Positions 52,370-62,009 of a DNA stretch of 64,000 nucleotides are shown here, piece after piece. The position numbers and the translations under genes are program-made. Source of the DNA: Maribacter sp. MJ134. GTDB taxonomy: Bacteria > Bacteroidota > Bacteroidia > Flavobacteriales > Flavobacteriaceae. Every line of letters starts with the position of its first letter. Within the stretch, counting starts at the first letter, position 1. The stretch is taken from positions 1,922,001-1,986,000 of the forward strand of contig NZ_CP034570.1 of assembly GCF_003970695.1 (NCBI RefSeq). Reading direction: 5' to 3'. Below the pieces are notes generated by a model. It was not told the DNA's origin. It did not search any database and saw only the letters and a program-made list of their open reading frames with translations.

Positions 52370-54370
52370 CTATGTGTCAATGTTCGCATAAACAGCATTT
52401 TTCTCAATAAATTCTCTTCTTGGCGGCACCTCATCGCCCATTAACATAGAAAATACGCGGTCGGTTTCCGTTGCATTTTCAATGGTAATTTGACGTAGGG
52501 TCCTAAAATCCGGATTCATGGTCGTATCCCATAATTGTTCCGCATTCATCTCACCCAGACCTTTATAACGCTGAATACTAACTCCTCCGCTGTAAGAATC
52601 CGCTATAGCATCACGTTCCTCATCATTCCAGGCGTAACGTTTTTTCTGTCCTTTCTTCACAAGATATAAAGGAGGTGTGGCTATGTAAACATGACCTCCC
52701 TCTATGAGTTCTCTCATATATCTAAAGAAAAAAGTTAGGATGAGTGTTTCGATGTGACTACCGTCAACATCGGCATCACACATAATCACCACTTTATGAT
52801 AACGTAGTTTTTCCAGATTCAGGGCCTTACTGTCCTCCTCCGTACCTATGGTCACCCCTAGAGCAGTATAAATATTCTTTATTTCCTCATTTTCGAAAAC
52901 TCGGTGAGGCATCGCTTTTTCCACGTTCAGAATTTTACCACGAAGGGGCAAAATTGCTTGGAACTTTCTATCGCGACCTTGTTTTGCGGTACCGCCTGCA
53001 GAATCTCCCTCAACTAAGAATACCTCACACTGTGCGGGGTCTTGCTCAGAACAATCCGATAATTTCCCCGGCAACCCTCCTATGCTCATTACGGTCTTAC
53101 GCTGCACCATTTCACGGGCCTTAGTGGCCGCATGTCTGGCGGTAGCCGCTAACACAACTTTTTGTATAATGACTTTAGCATCTTCGGGGTGTTCTTCCAA
53201 ATAATTGGTCAGCATCTCGGAAACCGCCTGGCTTACCGCTGATGATACTTCCCTATTACCTAGTTTTGTTTTGGTCTGACCTTCAAACTGTGGCTCGGCG
53301 ACCTTAACGGAAACTATAGCTGTTAATCCCTCACGGAAATCATCCCCTTGTATTTCAAACTTCAACTTATCTAACATTCCTGAAGAATCCGCATACTTCT
53401 TTAAGGTAGAGGTTAAACCCCTTCTGAAACCGGATAAATGTGTACCTCCTTCGTGCGTGTTTATATTGTTTACATAGGAATGCAAATTCTCTGTGTAACT
53501 TGTATTGTAAATCATTGCAACTTCCACGGGAATATCATTTTTTTCCCCTTCCATTGAAATCACGTTCTGTATCAGTGATTCTCTATTACCATCTAAAAAC
53601 TTAACGAATTCCTTTAAGCCTTCTGTTGAGTGGAAGACCTCAGAAACGAATTCTCCTTTGTCATCTTTCTGTCTTTTATCCGTTATGGTAATGGTAACGC
53701 CCTTATTTAAATAAGAGAGTTCACGCATTCTGCTAGAAAGCGTCTCGTAACTATACTCAATTGTCTGGGTAAAGATGGTAGTGTCCGGCAAGAAGGTAAC
53801 CTCGGTTCCCCTATCTTCTTCAGTACACTCTCCTATGGTCTTCACCGGATATAGTGCCTTACCACGCTCGTATTCCTGTTCCCATATTTTTCCGTCCTTG
53901 AAGACTGTAGCCCTTAAATGACTGGATAAAGCGTTTACACAAGAAACACCAACACCGTGTAGACCACCGGATACCTTATAGGAGTCTTTATCGAATTTAC
54001 CACCTGCACCAATTTTGGTCATTACGACTTCTAGTGCAGATACGCCTTCTTTTTTATGCATCCCAACAGGAATACCCCTACCATTATCCCTGGTAGTAAT
54101 GGAATTATCTTCGTTGATGGTTACCGAAATTCTATCGCAGTGTCCACCCATGGCCTCATCGATGGAATTATCGACGACTTCATACACCAAATGGTGCAAA
54201 CCTCTTACACCAACATCTCCTATATACATTGATGGTCGCATGCGTACATGCTCCATACCTTCCAAGGCCTGAATACTATCTGCAGAATAGTCCTTGCCTG
54301 TAATTTCTGGCACTTTATTTACCGCATCATCCTTCTTTGCCTCGTCCTCGTTTTTTGCTTCTTCGCTCAT
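52370..54370 (-). CDS. gyrB: DNA gyrase subunit B
   Basis: A 666-residue ATPase subunit of DNA gyrase, with an acidic/basic leader of about 25 residues. GHKL ATPase motifs are EVVDNSIDEA, DNGRGIPVG and GGLHGVGVSCVNAL. The TOPRIM domain has VEGDSAGG and CDADVDGSHI. The C-terminal ending VPPRREFIEKNAVYANIDT is typical of Bacteroidota GyrB rather than ParE. A perfect -7 box, TATATTTG, lies on the minus strand at 54409-54416, 38 bases before the start. Confidence 0.97.
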   Translation of the reverse strand: MSEEAKNEDEAKKDDAVNKVPEITGKDYSADSIQALEGMEHVRMRPSMYIGDVGVRGLHHLVYEVVDNSIDEAMGGHCDRISVTINEDNSITTRDNGRGIPVGMHKKEGVSALEVVMTKIGAGGKFDKDSYKVSGGLHGVGVSCVNALSSHLRATVFKDGKIWEQEYERGKALYPVKTIGECTEEDRGTEVTFLPDTTIFTQTIEYSYETLSSRMRELSYLNKGVTITITDKRQKDDKGEFVSEVFHSTEGLKEFVKFLDGNRESLIQNVISMEGEKNDIPVEVAMIYNTSYTENLHSYVNNINTHEGGTHLSGFRRGLTSTLKKYADSSGMLDKLKFEIQGDDFREGLTAIVSVKVAEPQFEGQTKTKLGNREVSSAVSQAVSEMLTNYLEEHPEDAKVIIQKVVLAATARHAATKAREMVQRKTVMSIGGLPGKLSDCSEQDPAQCEVFLVEGDSAGGTAKQGRDRKFQAILPLRGKILNVEKAMPHRVFENEEIKNIYTALGVTIGTEEDSKALNLEKLRYHKVVIMCDADVDGSHIETLILTFFFRYMRELIEGGHVYIATPPLYLVKKGQKKRYAWNDEERDAIADSYSGGVSIQRYKGLGEMNAEQLWDTTMNPDFRTLRQITIENATETDRVFSMLMGDEVPPRREFIEKNAVYANIDT

Positions 54371-54408
54371 ATAAATAAAAGTTGTTTACTTTAAATTTCG
54401 CAATCTTA

Positions 54409-54416
54409 CAAATATA
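54409..54416 (-). promoter_or_regulatory. -7 box of gyrB
   Basis: On the minus strand, TATATTTG is an exact TAnnTTTG match. No clear -33 TTTG lies at the expected spacing. Confidence 0.55.
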
Positions 54417-54762
54417 CGGAATAGCCTATAGAATATAGTGTTTTGTCCATTTCACTGTCATGAAGTTATTAACAAAAATTGTGGAAAATTAAGCCATATT
54501 TTGAATCGATAAAAAGGAGGTTAAAATTGAATTGTTCTCAGTTATCCTCGATAAAAGAAAAAACATTTTAGAGTAGGATTTATTCTTTCAATTTATAAAC
54601 CTTTCTATTTCTTTCTAGGTCGAATTTTGGAAAAGGGAATCTATGTTTCTCCGATTATTTTACGAGATTTTATTGAAAAGTTGAAGGTATCCCATTCCTA
54701 ATAACAAACTGAGTGAAAGTATGCACCGGTACAATACTTTTATCTTTAACATTCTAGAACTA
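54417..54762. other. Non-coding stretch upstream of gyrB
   Basis: No gene is seen on either strand. It contains the gyrB promoter at one edge, one DnaA-box-like string (54480-54488, TTTTCCACA on the minus strand, one mismatch to TTATCCACA) and AT-rich sequence. A single imperfect box is not evidence for an origin. Confidence 0.5.
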
Positions 54763-54791
54763 GTAAAGGTGTCAACATATGACACCTTTAC
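54763..54791. repeat. 12-bp perfect inverted repeat between gyrB and asnB
   Basis: GTAAAGGTGTCA (54763-54774) and its exact reverse complement (54780-54791) enclose a five-base ACATA loop. There is no T run on either side, so it is not a standard terminator. It lies 71 bases past the asnB stop and about 390 bases upstream of gyrB. It could be an RNA hairpin protecting the asnB 3' end, or an operator. Confidence 0.8.
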
Positions 54792-54862
54792 ACGGACTAA
54801 TTAAATAAAAAAATACTACGTTCTTCGAAAAGAAAGCATAGCATTATCTTCCGATACTACAA

Positions 54863-56533
54863 TTATTTTACATAAGCATCGTCATGCACGGCAGCCACTG
54901 CCCTACCGGACGGGTCGTTCATATTTTTAAAAGCCTCGTCCCACTCCAAGGCTATCTTGGTACTACAGGCTACCGAAGGTTCCTGTGGAACGCATAACGC
55001 AGCCGCATCTGATGGAAAGTGTTGTTCAAAAATAGAGCGGTAATAGAATTCCTCTTTCGCCGTAGGAGTTTGTAGAGGAAACCTGAATTTTGCATTGGCC
55101 AACTGCTCGTCAGAAACTTCAGCAGCAACGACCTCTTTTAGAGTATCTATCCAACTGTAACCAACTCCGTCCGAAAATTGTTCCTTCTGTCTCCAAGCAA
55201 CACTTTCGGGCAGCATATCTTCAAATGCCTTACGAACCACCCATTTTTCCATACGCTCTCCATTGATCATCTTATCTTTGGGATTAATTCTCATGGCAAC
55301 GTCCATGAACTCTTTATCTAAAAAAGGTACACGCCCTTCTATTCCCCAAGCTGCCAATGATTTATTTGCCCTGAGACAATCGTACATATGTAACTTATCC
55401 AGTTTACGCACCGTTTCTTCATGAAACTCCTTTGGATTTGGAGCTTTATGAAAGTAAAGATACCCTCCGAAAAGCTCATCTGCACCTTCACCTGAAAGTA
55501 CCATCTTAATACCCATGGATTTTATTACTCTAGCCATTAAATACATTGGCGTAGAAGCCCTAATGGTAGTTATATCATAAGTTTCCAAATTATAAATAAC
55601 ATCACGTATAGCATCCAGCCCTTCTTGAATGGTGAACTTTATCTCATGGTGTACCGTACCAATGTGATCCGCTACTTTTTGTGCGGCAGCGAGATCGGGA
55701 GATCCTTCCAAACCAACCGAAAAAGAATGGAGCTGCGGCCACCAGGCCTCTGTAGTATCATCTGACTCCACCCGTTTTTGCGCATATTTTTTGGCAATAG
55801 CAGAAGTTACAGAGGAATCCAATCCTCCGGACAGTAATACACCATAAGGCACATCTGACATTAATTGTCTGTGAACGGCTGCCTCCAAGGCCTCCTTTAT
55901 TTCCTGTATGCTGGTCTCGTTCTCCTTAACGGAATCATATTCCATCCAATCCCTAGAGTACCATTTTTTAAGTTCACCATCCGAACTATGCAAGTAATGC
56001 CCTGGGGGAAATAGTTCTATTTTGGTACAGGTCCCTTCCAACGCCTTTAATTCCGAAGCAACATAAAATGTCCCATTTTGGTCCCATCCCATGTACAACG
56101 GAATAATTCCCATATGGTCACGAGCCACGAAGTACTCATCCTTGGCGGCATCATAAATGGTAAATCCGAAAATTCCGTTCATTTCATCCAAGAAAGAAAC
56201 TCCTTTTTCCTGATATAGTGCTAAAATCACTTCGCAATCGGATTCTGTTTTAAAATCATAACTACCTTCAAATTGCTTGCGTAGTTCCCTATGATTGTAA
56301 ATTTCTCCGTTTGCGGCTAGCACCAATGAACCATCGGCACTTAATAATGGTTGTTTTCCAGAAGCAGGATCTACAATAGCCAAACGCTCATGCGCCAAAA
56401 CAGCTTTCTCATTAGAATATATTCCACTCCAATCCGGACCTCTATGTCTGATTTTTTTTGACATTTCCAACAATTGAGGCCTTAAGACCTCTGTACTTTC
56501 CTTTACGTCGAATGCACATACAATTCCACACAT
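54863..56533 (-). CDS. asnB: Asparagine synthetase B (glutamine-hydrolysing)
   Basis: A 556-residue enzyme. The N-terminal glutaminase domain starts MCGIVCAFD, with Cys2 as nucleophile, and has RHRGPDWSG and AANGEIYNHREL. The synthetase domain carries the ATP pyrophosphatase loop SGGLDSSVTSA and LSGEGADELFGGY. It forms asparagine from aspartate, glutamine and ATP. The end (about 520-556) is the usual short tail. No asparagine-related neighbour is seen. The upstream region to DUF2911 is 247 bases and AT-rich. Confidence 0.96.
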   Translation of the reverse strand: MCGIVCAFDVKESTEVLRPQLLEMSKKIRHRGPDWSGIYSNEKAVLAHERLAIVDPASGKQPLLSADGSLVLAANGEIYNHRELRKQFEGSYDFKTESDCEVILALYQEKGVSFLDEMNGIFGFTIYDAAKDEYFVARDHMGIIPLYMGWDQNGTFYVASELKALEGTCTKIELFPPGHYLHSSDGELKKWYSRDWMEYDSVKENETSIQEIKEALEAAVHRQLMSDVPYGVLLSGGLDSSVTSAIAKKYAQKRVESDDTTEAWWPQLHSFSVGLEGSPDLAAAQKVADHIGTVHHEIKFTIQEGLDAIRDVIYNLETYDITTIRASTPMYLMARVIKSMGIKMVLSGEGADELFGGYLYFHKAPNPKEFHEETVRKLDKLHMYDCLRANKSLAAWGIEGRVPFLDKEFMDVAMRINPKDKMINGERMEKWVVRKAFEDMLPESVAWRQKEQFSDGVGYSWIDTLKEVVAAEVSDEQLANAKFRFPLQTPTAKEEFYYRSIFEQHFPSDAAALCVPQEPSVACSTKIALEWDEAFKNMNDPSGRAVAAVHDDAYVK

Positions 56534-56746
56534 AATCTCTATTATTATATCAATTTAAGAAGCAAATATGAATATAAACTTTCAATAATTAAACAATAAC
56601 ATACATATCTATTACAATTATTAATTACAATCTAAATTAAATAGTAAAAATATTAGCAAATAACTGGTATTCCCTGAAAATTTAATCATTCTGTAAGGCA
56701 GGAAAATTTTAACGACTTTTTATCACATAAAACTGAACGAACTACT

Positions 56747-56754
56747 TAGTTTTG
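56747..56754 (+). promoter_or_regulatory. -7 box of the DUF2911 gene
   Basis: TAGTTTTG is an exact TAnnTTTG match, 26 bases before the ATG at 56781. Confidence 0.6.
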
Positions 56755-56780
56755 AAGCACTTTAAAAACAAACATTAATT

Positions 56781-57320
56781 ATGAAAAGATTATTAGTACT
56801 TACTACATTTATTTTTGCCTTGGTTTTTACAACCACCGCAAGCGCACAGAAATTTTCTGGATTGGATAAAAGTCCTTTGGATATGGCTTCTTACCCTAGC
56901 GACTACAAGGTTTCCGAAAAAGTGGTTAGAATTTCCTACGGTCGCCCACAATTAAAGGGACGTTCCCTATCTGAGCTTGCTCCTGTTGGACAAGTGTGGA
57001 GAACTGGTGCTAACGAAGCTCCTGAAATTACATTCTATAAGGATGTAAAATTCGGGGGAAAAGACATAAAGGCAGGAACCTATGCCTTGCTTACCATTCC
57101 AGGTGAAAAGGAGTGGACGGTAATTCTTCATAGCCAATTAAACCAATGGGGAGCTTATTTCTACGAGGATACTTTTGACGTAGCGCGTGTTACTGCTGCG
57201 GCAAGTAAGGACGATAATGCTCTAGAAGAATTCTCCATTACTTTTAAAGAGGTTGATGGTGGCGCTCATATGGTCATGGGTTGGGATACGACCCGTGTTG
57301 CGGTGCCGTTGATGTGGTAA
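56781..57320 (+). CDS. DUF2911 family secreted protein
   Basis: 179 residues with a signal peptide (1-22, ending TASAQ). The family pattern is complete: VRISYGRPQLKGRSLSELAPVGQVWRTGANEAPEITF, then AGTYALLTIPGEKEWTVILH and NQWGAYFYEDTFDVARV. DUF2911 proteins are small beta-rich periplasmic or secreted proteins of unknown function, common in Bacteroidota. The gene stands alone with its own promoter box and terminator. Confidence 0.93.
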   Translation: MKRLLVLTTFIFALVFTTTASAQKFSGLDKSPLDMASYPSDYKVSEKVVRISYGRPQLKGRSLSELAPVGQVWRTGANEAPEITFYKDVKFGGKDIKAGTYALLTIPGEKEWTVILHSQLNQWGAYFYEDTFDVARVTAAASKDDNALEEFSITFKEVDGGAHMVMGWDTTRVAVPLMW

Positions 57321-57337
57321 TATATAAGTTTAGAATT

Positions 57338-57373
57338 AAAAAGGCCAGAGCAATAGCTCGGGCCTTTTTTTAT
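57338..57373. terminator. Terminator after the DUF2911 gene
   Basis: Stem GGCC-GAGC with GCTC-GGCC (one mismatch), loop AATA, an A run before and a T run after. It can act on both strands for the convergent genes. Confidence 0.8.
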
Positions 57374-57395
57374 GTACGTAATGAATCTTGAAAAT

Positions 57396-57818
57396 TTATT
57401 GTGGCGGTATTTTTCTGGTACCGCTAATCTTATATATTCCACGAGCTGAGGAAGTCTCTCCCTCGATAGTGTTTCCGCTTACCATTAAGACCACAGATAT
57501 ACGCTCTAGACCCTCAATGTTCATATTAAATTTAATCATATCGTTGCTCACCTGTACATCTTGACCTGATAAGGTTCCGGTATCTAATTGTACCTCAACA
57601 ATATGTTCGCCATTTTCTTCGCGAATAAAGAACACACCCGTTCTATATTCAGGAGAAGTACCCTCAGCGGTGTATAGCCATACCCCAAACGGGTTTTCCG
57701 TTTTTGTTGTACTTGACACATTGCCTGATGCATTGGAACTTGCGAAAGAGGCAGGTACCACTGACATTACTGCAAAAACCAACATGGTGATTTTAAGAAA
57801 ACTACGATACTTTTTCAT
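57396..57818 (-). CDS. Hypothetical secreted beta-rich protein
   Basis: 140 residues with a signal peptide (~1-26, ending ASFASS). The mature region starts with a low-complexity Ser/Asn/Thr stretch and then a short beta domain: FGVWLYTAEGTSPEYRTGVFFI, HIVEVQLDTGTLSG, RISVVLMVSGNTIEG, YKISGTRKI. No cysteine, lipobox or family motif is recognised. It lies between DUF2911 (convergent) and the DUF885 peptidase (84 bases upstream on the same strand). A role in the periplasm or outside the cell is likely, but nothing more can be said. Confidence 0.6.
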   Translation of the reverse strand: MKKYRSFLKITMLVFAVMSVVPASFASSNASGNVSSTTKTENPFGVWLYTAEGTSPEYRTGVFFIREENGEHIVEVQLDTGTLSGQDVQVSNDMIKFNMNIEGLERISVVLMVSGNTIEGETSSARGIYKISGTRKIPPQ

Positions 57819-57901
57819 CTTAGAAACGACTGGTTGTTTTTACATAACGTAGAAGTGTTGAAAATATTCCAAATCTTTAAACTTTTTAATGATGATAGGT
57901 A

Positions 57902-59719
57902 TCACTTCATGTTATTGATCCATGTATTGATTTTTTTCTCTAGCAATACTAAAGGTAAGCTACCAGAATTAAGTACTTGGTCATGGAAAAGTCTAATATC
58001 GAATTTAGCTCCCAGTTCTTTCTGAGACTTTACTCTTAATTCCTGTATTTTAAGTTGTCCTATTTTGTAGGATAACGCTTGGCCCGGAGTCGCCATATAG
58101 CGTTCTATTTCAGAAATGACTCCCTCTTTGGATTCCGCCTCGTTATTCAAGGAGTAGGCTATGGCCTCTTCCCTAGTCCATCCCTTTGCATGTATACCCG
58201 TATCCACCACTAGTCTAATGGCCCTGTGCATTTCCATACTTAGCATTCCAAAATATTGATAGGGGTCTTCATATAATCCCAATTCTTTACCCAAAGATTC
58301 CGCATACAGTGCCCATCCTTCTACAAATACGCCCATACTTTCTGGATGCAAAAACTCGGGTAAATTCGTATTTTCCTGCTGAAGTGATAATTGGTAATGA
58401 TGCCCCGGAACGGCCTCATGAAGAAACAAAGCTTCGTTCTGGAGGGTATTGAATTCTGCCACGTTGGGAATAGGTACATAAAACGTACCTGGTCTAACAC
58501 CGTCCTTGGATCCAGGCACATATTCCGCACTGGCAGAAGCTTCTCTAAACGCTTCTGTCCTTCTTACTTCAAAACCTGCTTTTGGTTTAGTTGTAAAGAC
58601 GGAATCCAGCCGGATATAAATTCGCTCCTTAATCGCATTGAAATTAGCGATTACCTCCTCTGGTTTCTTAAAAGGTTTTAAATCTTCGTTAGCCCTGATG
58701 AACTCAAAAAATGATTTCAAATCACCTTTAAATCCTATTTCAGCTTTTACCTTTTCCATCTCTCCCCTGATTCGGGCCACTTCTTTTAGGCCTAAATCAT
58801 GTATCTCCTCGGCGGTTAGTTTAGTCGTGGTGTGTAAACGTATTAAATAGTTATAGGTATCCGCTCCATTGGGTAAATCTCCTATTCCATCCGTTTCTCT
58901 ACAGGCAGGCAAATACGTATGTCTTAAAAAACTGTGGAGTTCTTTATATTTTGGCACAAGTTTATCGGAAATAAAGGAGTCATACGCTTTTACTATAGCC
59001 TCTTGCCTTGCATCTGAAATAGTTTCAGGGATGTTCAGCACGGGCGTATAGAATAAATTATCCTCTAGAGGTACATCGATGAAGGACCGAACCTGAGGGA
59101 GCATCTTCAAAGTAAGTACTTTTGGCAAAACGACATCCTGCTCCACACTTTCTTCCATCTTGGTGATACAGGTATCCAGAAAAACCAAATAGTCCTCTAA
59201 ACGTTTCAACCAATTGCTATAATCTTTTTCCGTTTTAAAAGGCTGTACACTTGAACCTGCACCCAACTGCGCCATATATAAATGCAGCGATTGAATCTGA
59301 AATAAAGGCATTAATTCAAAACTAGGGAGGTCATAGATAGGAGAGGCAATCGTGGTTATTGGGTTCATTAAACCCTCTAATTTAATACTACAGTCCCACT
59401 CCATCACCTTGAGGCTCATCCAGTTCTCAGAACTCAAACTTAAGGAGTCATACTGAGAAAGGGCATCTAGAAAATACGTGTATCGGTCTTTTAAGTGCAA
59501 TTGATAATCATCAGAAATATAGTTGGCAACAGTGTCGTTATATTTCTGATACCCCGCTTTCGTAGCTTCTATGGGGTTAATACTTTTCTTAAAGGAATAA
59601 AACTCTGTGAACAGGCTATCAATAGCACCGTTGGCATCCGATGTGGTAGTTACCTGTTGCTCACCTTTACAAGAAATCATGATAACAAGGATACCAAGAA
59701 CATATAGTAGTTTTTTCAT
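57902..59719 (-). CDS. DUF885 family metallopeptidase lipoprotein
   Basis: About 605 residues from the ATG at 59719, chosen because it starts a lipoprotein signal (LGILVIMISCKGE, Cys18). It is an all-helical, M2/M3-like fold. The zinc motif HEAVPGHHYQLSLQQEN (the HExxxxH variant of this family) is present, and EGWALYAESLG carries a likely third ligand further on. The family includes peptidases of unclear substrate. It is probably periplasmic and lipid-anchored. It starts 34 bases after the NYN-domain gene on the same strand. Confidence 0.9.
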   Translation of the reverse strand: MKKLLYVLGILVIMISCKGEQQVTTTSDANGAIDSLFTEFYSFKKSINPIEATKAGYQKYNDTVANYISDDYQLHLKDRYTYFLDALSQYDSLSLSSENWMSLKVMEWDCSIKLEGLMNPITTIASPIYDLPSFELMPLFQIQSLHLYMAQLGAGSSVQPFKTEKDYSNWLKRLEDYLVFLDTCITKMEESVEQDVVLPKVLTLKMLPQVRSFIDVPLEDNLFYTPVLNIPETISDARQEAIVKAYDSFISDKLVPKYKELHSFLRHTYLPACRETDGIGDLPNGADTYNYLIRLHTTTKLTAEEIHDLGLKEVARIRGEMEKVKAEIGFKGDLKSFFEFIRANEDLKPFKKPEEVIANFNAIKERIYIRLDSVFTTKPKAGFEVRRTEAFREASASAEYVPGSKDGVRPGTFYVPIPNVAEFNTLQNEALFLHEAVPGHHYQLSLQQENTNLPEFLHPESMGVFVEGWALYAESLGKELGLYEDPYQYFGMLSMEMHRAIRLVVDTGIHAKGWTREEAIAYSLNNEAESKEGVISEIERYMATPGQALSYKIGQLKIQELRVKSQKELGAKFDIRLFHDQVLNSGSLPLVLLEKKINTWINNMK

Positions 59720-59753
59720 AATAGAACGCGTTAATTGGAAAAGACCCGCCATT

Positions 59754-60512
59754 TTATCTTGTAGAACGATTCTTTTTCTTCTCCTTTATCTTAACATAAA
59801 TAAGTTTATTTCTTCCCTTGGAATCCTCTCTCCGCTCTATCTCAAAATTCGGGATGGAGTTTATTAGTGGTGTTAATTTTTGAAAGCCATAATTACGCGC
59901 ATCAAAGTTGGGCTGTTTCTTTTGCAACAAACTACCCACATCCCCCAAAAATGCCCAACCGTCATCATCTGCCAAATCATCGATGGTATTGGAGATAAAC
60001 TTAAGTTCCTTAGGCGTAATCTTGTCCACCCTATTAGCCGTAGTAGATTTTTCACCCCCCGTTCCAGCAGATTCTTCTGCCTGACTTTTTAAAATTTCGA
60101 TATAAATAAACTTATCACAAGCGACAATAAACGGGTTAGGAGTCTTACGCTCCCCGATTCCGAATACTTGCATACCAGCTTCCCTTAACCTAGTGGCCAA
60201 ACGTGTGAAATCACTGTCGCTGCTTACGATACAAAAACCATTGACTTTTCCGGAGTATAATATATCCATAGCGTCGATAATCATGGCAGAATCCGTTGCA
60301 TTCTTACCCTGTGTATAGCCGTATTGTTGTATGGGCGTTATGGCATTTTCCAGTAGTACGTTCTTCCATTTTCCCAAGCGAGGATTGGTCCAATCACCAT
60401 AAATTCTTTTAATGGTAGGGTTACCGTATTTGGCTATCTCTTCCATCATTTCCTTCACATAGGCCGATGGTATATTGTCACCATCTATTAACACTGCTAG
60501 ATTTAAATCCAT
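59754..60512 (-). CDS. NYN domain (LabA/PIN-like) protein with LOTUS/OST-HTH domain
   Basis: 252 residues. The N-terminal ~150 form a NYN nuclease domain with the expected acidic residues: AVLIDGDNIP, TDSAMIIDAMDIL and IVSSDSDFTRLA. The C-terminal ~75 (ITPKELKFISNTIDDLADDDGWAFLGDVGSLLQKK) form an OST-HTH/LOTUS RNA-binding domain. This pair is a widespread bacterial RNA-processing or RNA-decay candidate. The family is well known, but its targets are not. It ends in a basic stretch (KIKEKKKNRSTR). It lies 34 bases upstream of the DUF885 gene. Confidence 0.93.
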   Translation of the reverse strand: MDLNLAVLIDGDNIPSAYVKEMMEEIAKYGNPTIKRIYGDWTNPRLGKWKNVLLENAITPIQQYGYTQGKNATDSAMIIDAMDILYSGKVNGFCIVSSDSDFTRLATRLREAGMQVFGIGERKTPNPFIVACDKFIYIEILKSQAEESAGTGGEKSTTANRVDKITPKELKFISNTIDDLADDDGWAFLGDVGSLLQKKQPNFDARNYGFQKLTPLINSIPNFEIERREDSKGRNKLIYVKIKEKKKNRSTR

Positions 60513-60602
60513 TATTTCACTTTTTTGTAAAGGTAGCTTGTTTTATAACTGCTTGCCAATAGACATCTTTATAAGTTGATTTTTTTGTTTTCGGATATCG
60601 AT

Positions 60603-61907
60603 TTATTGCGGATTATCGGCCTTTAAGGAACCAATCGCTAAAAAAGTCAAAAAACCGATTCCTAAATACCCTACCAATCTATACGAACCGAATGTAGAGA
60701 GACAAAGACTAAAAATACTTGGGGCTAAAGCACTAGCTAATATTAAGAAACTCATGATTTTCCCTGTTATACTTCCTAAGTGCGTCCTCCCGAAAAAACG
60801 GGGCCACGCTACCGCGTTCAAGACGGCGAAAAATCCGCCCAAAATACCAAAACCAGCAATAAGCATAGGAACACCGGCCGAGGTGGATAACAACAAAAAT
60901 CCTAAGGACGCCAGGAAACCTCCAAAAAGCATCAGATACAAATACAACTTTAGTGGAAGGTAGTCACTCAAAAAATTGAAGATGGTAGAAACGGTTACGG
61001 CCACCACCGAACCTGGTAGGAAAATGGAAATGGCATCTTGCTTTGAAAAACCCTCACTATCGAAAATAGAGACTACATGAAACGTGAGTCCGGTAATAAA
61101 AAAACTATTGAAAGCCAATGTAAGGCCATACATCCAAAAAGCTCTTTTCTTTTTAGCCTCTTGTAAGGTAAACTGCTGCCGCACCGTTATCTGCTCTTCA
61201 GCATCTACGGAAAGAGTATCCGCTCCGTCGGGCAGTAATCCATGTTTCTCAGGGGACACCTTATAGAAAATAAAGATGATGACACTAAAGAACAACAACC
61301 CCACAGCTAAAAATTGCCATGTTGATTCCCACCCATAACCCTCTATTAAGCCATTAATCCATAAGGGAGAGGAAGAAAAACCGAAAGAAAGTGCAACACT
61401 ACTGAATGCATTGACCTTTCCTCTATTCTTATCGAACCAAATCATGATCACGTTTCTAGAGGCCATAGTAAGTACACCTTGACCGGCAAAACGTAGTATA
61501 AAAAACAATACCGTTATCAAACTAAAGGAAACCACCCAAGAATCCGTTGCTAATAGTGCTCTTAAGCACTCACTCATCTTTGCGGACCATGAACAAAGAA
61601 ACAGTGTAATCCCAAGGGTAAGGGCGGCAAAAAAAGCAACATACTTTGCTCCATAACGATCAAACCAAACACCGGCTCTACCTATTACCAAAGAACTTGC
61701 TATGGTACCTATCATATAGGCGTTACTGAACTGGTTTCTAGAAAGACCTAGCGCATCTTTTACAGGATCGGTAAATACAGAAACCCCAATAGTTTGCCCC
61801 GGTATACTACAGTATATTCCGATTGTTCCTATGACCACGATAACGTATCCGTAAAAAATGGGGCTTTTTGCCGGGTCTATTAGTTGTTTTTGAAATATGT
61901 TGGGCAT
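60603..61907 (-). CDS. MFS transporter
   Basis: A 434-residue, 12-helix major facilitator. The first half has GVWFDRYGAKYVAFFAALTLG, equivalent to the GxxxDRxGxR loop between helices 2 and 3. The central loop is charged (VDAEEQITVRQQF). It resembles the oxalate/formate- or monocarboxylate-antiporter-like MFS group, but substrate-specific residues cannot be told by eye. It stands alone on the minus strand between the NYN gene and the OmpA-like gene. Confidence 0.88.
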   Translation of the reverse strand: MPNIFQKQLIDPAKSPIFYGYVIVVIGTIGIYCSIPGQTIGVSVFTDPVKDALGLSRNQFSNAYMIGTIASSLVIGRAGVWFDRYGAKYVAFFAALTLGITLFLCSWSAKMSECLRALLATDSWVVSFSLITVLFFILRFAGQGVLTMASRNVIMIWFDKNRGKVNAFSSVALSFGFSSSPLWINGLIEGYGWESTWQFLAVGLLFFSVIIFIFYKVSPEKHGLLPDGADTLSVDAEEQITVRQQFTLQEAKKKRAFWMYGLTLAFNSFFITGLTFHVVSIFDSEGFSKQDAISIFLPGSVVAVTVSTIFNFLSDYLPLKLYLYLMLFGGFLASLGFLLLSTSAGVPMLIAGFGILGGFFAVLNAVAWPRFFGRTHLGSITGKIMSFLILASALAPSIFSLCLSTFGSYRLVGYLGIGFLTFLAIGSLKADNPQ

Positions 61908-62009
61908 GAATTGAAAGCTAAAGACAAAAATACGCTATTGAAAAAGAGTAGCGAACCTGACTAACGAAGTTCTACAATAAGACCAAAAATATCGATTTCA
62001 ACCTTGCGG

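Noticed and set aside
54417-54791. Possible replication origin
   Set aside because: Only one imperfect DnaA-box-like string, no dnaA nearby, and no cluster of boxes or AT-rich unwinding element beyond the general AT content.
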